Source: Campylobacter sp. RM16189 (lineage in GTDB: Bacteria; Campylobacterota; Campylobacteria; Campylobacterales; Campylobacteraceae). From it: a stretch of 64,000 nucleotides of DNA. The first letter of the stretch is position 1. Every line of letters starts with the position of its first letter. The stretch spans positions 62,001-126,000 of the forward strand of contig NZ_LIWR01000044.1 of assembly GCF_012978815.1 (NCBI RefSeq). The letters are read 5' to 3'. A program made the translations under genes and the position numbers. The notes under the pieces were generated by a model. That model made no database searches, was not told the origin of the DNA, and saw nothing but the letters and a program-made list of their open reading frames with translations. Shown in pieces: positions 63,637-64,000 of the stretch.

Positions 63637-64000
63637 TCAATAATCATACTTCGTCAAATCAAGCTGATTTATAAGCGATTTTAGCATTGTTACGTACTCT
63701 TCACCAAGTTCTGAGTAGTTTTGCATCGTCTCAGCAGCACTAATACCGCTAAAGAGTTTTCCGCTTCTTGCAAATTCCGCGCGGGACAATCTAAAATTTT
63801 CATATGCTGCGTTTGAGTTCAAATTTAGCGCATACATCATGACAGACTCTTGTAAACTACTAAAATCCTGATCTTGTGTCGCTTACCGCGCGCTCTATCA
63901 AGCGGCACTAGCCCTACTTCGCCCCAAGTATAGTGCCCAAAGATATTATTTGCCTCTTTCGTGAAGCGGCTTTCGCCCCAACCACTCTCTATCGCCGCTT
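63637..64000 (-). pseudogene. Bax/FlgJ-like glucosaminidase, C-terminal part, frameshifted
   Basis: Reading leftward from the right edge, the frame encodes AIESGWGESRFTKEANNIFG, HYTWGEVGLVPLDRARGKRHKIRI and then stops early; a second frame continues FSSLQESVMMYALNLNSNAAYENFR to NQLDLTKYDY. Together they match the Bax-type N-acetylglucosaminidase domain (ESGWGxSRFxxEANNxFG), which cleaves peptidoglycan; the catalytic Glu is in AIESGWG. The break is at AAAA (63862-63865, plus strand), where five A would restore the frame. The N-terminus lies beyond the window. Mutation or sequencing error. Confidence 0.75.

Overview
The window is chromosomal DNA from a Campylobacter species (Campylobacterota/Epsilonproteobacteria). 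The order comM-def-GGDEF protein-clpP-tig | folE-fliI matches the def-clpP-tig-folE-fliI neighbourhood known from Campylobacter jejuni. The AT-rich intergenic DNA, NIF-type nifS/nifU pair, FecCD-type metal transporters, HemJ and thrS-infC-rpmI-rplT also fit the genus. The species cannot be fixed from sequence alone; it does not look like C. jejuni itself.

Layout. 1-5773: protein quality control and housekeeping (comM fragment, def, degenerate GGDEF protein, clpP, tig, folE, fliI). 6284-9296: Fe-S assembly (nifS, nifU) and a tandem Mop molybdate/tungstate-binding protein. 9348-16619: a leftward metal-chelate uptake cluster (TiaS-like protein, small Cys protein, small membrane protein, TonB-dependent receptor, binding protein, permease, ATPase, methyltransferase). 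16753-21844: DUF1523 protein, PAS-GGDEF-EAL protein, di-haem peroxidase, second methyltransferase, thioesterase. 21841-26203: zinc regulon, with zur facing znuA, a fused ZevA-ZevB-like protein, znuC and znuB, and a palindrome in the shared promoter region. 26248-44277: mixed core genes (EamA transporter, DUF4197, frameshifted mntP, pirin, xth, dgkA, prfA, rpsT, glmM, lspA, hemJ, proBAC, nhaA, a second FecCD-type ABC system, DUF523).

44533-59075 is an integrated element of about 14.5 kb, inserted in the 3' end of tRNA-Val(GAC) and bounded by a 20-bp direct repeat. It carries a tyrosine integrase, an AlpA-like regulator, a replication module with a DUF3987-like protein and an iteron-rich putative origin, a divergent repressor switch, and a complete HK97-type head and packaging set (portal, protease, capsid, connector, HNH, TerS, TerL, head closure). 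I found no tail, lysis or holin genes. This is the layout of a capsid-forming phage-inducible chromosomal island (cf-PICI), a phage satellite that builds its own heads and borrows helper tails. It also carries a HEPN/Abi-like protein and an unrecognised cargo gene. TerL is split by a one-base frameshift.

59546-63366 is the thrS-infC-rpmI-rplT translation cluster. The thrS leader has a hairpin whose 7-nt loop shows UGU where a tRNA-Thr anticodon would sit. The window ends in a frameshifted Bax-like glucosaminidase gene that runs off the right edge. Three genes (mntP, terL, bax) each carry a one-base indel in or beside a homopolymer, so sequencing error must be weighed against real gene decay.
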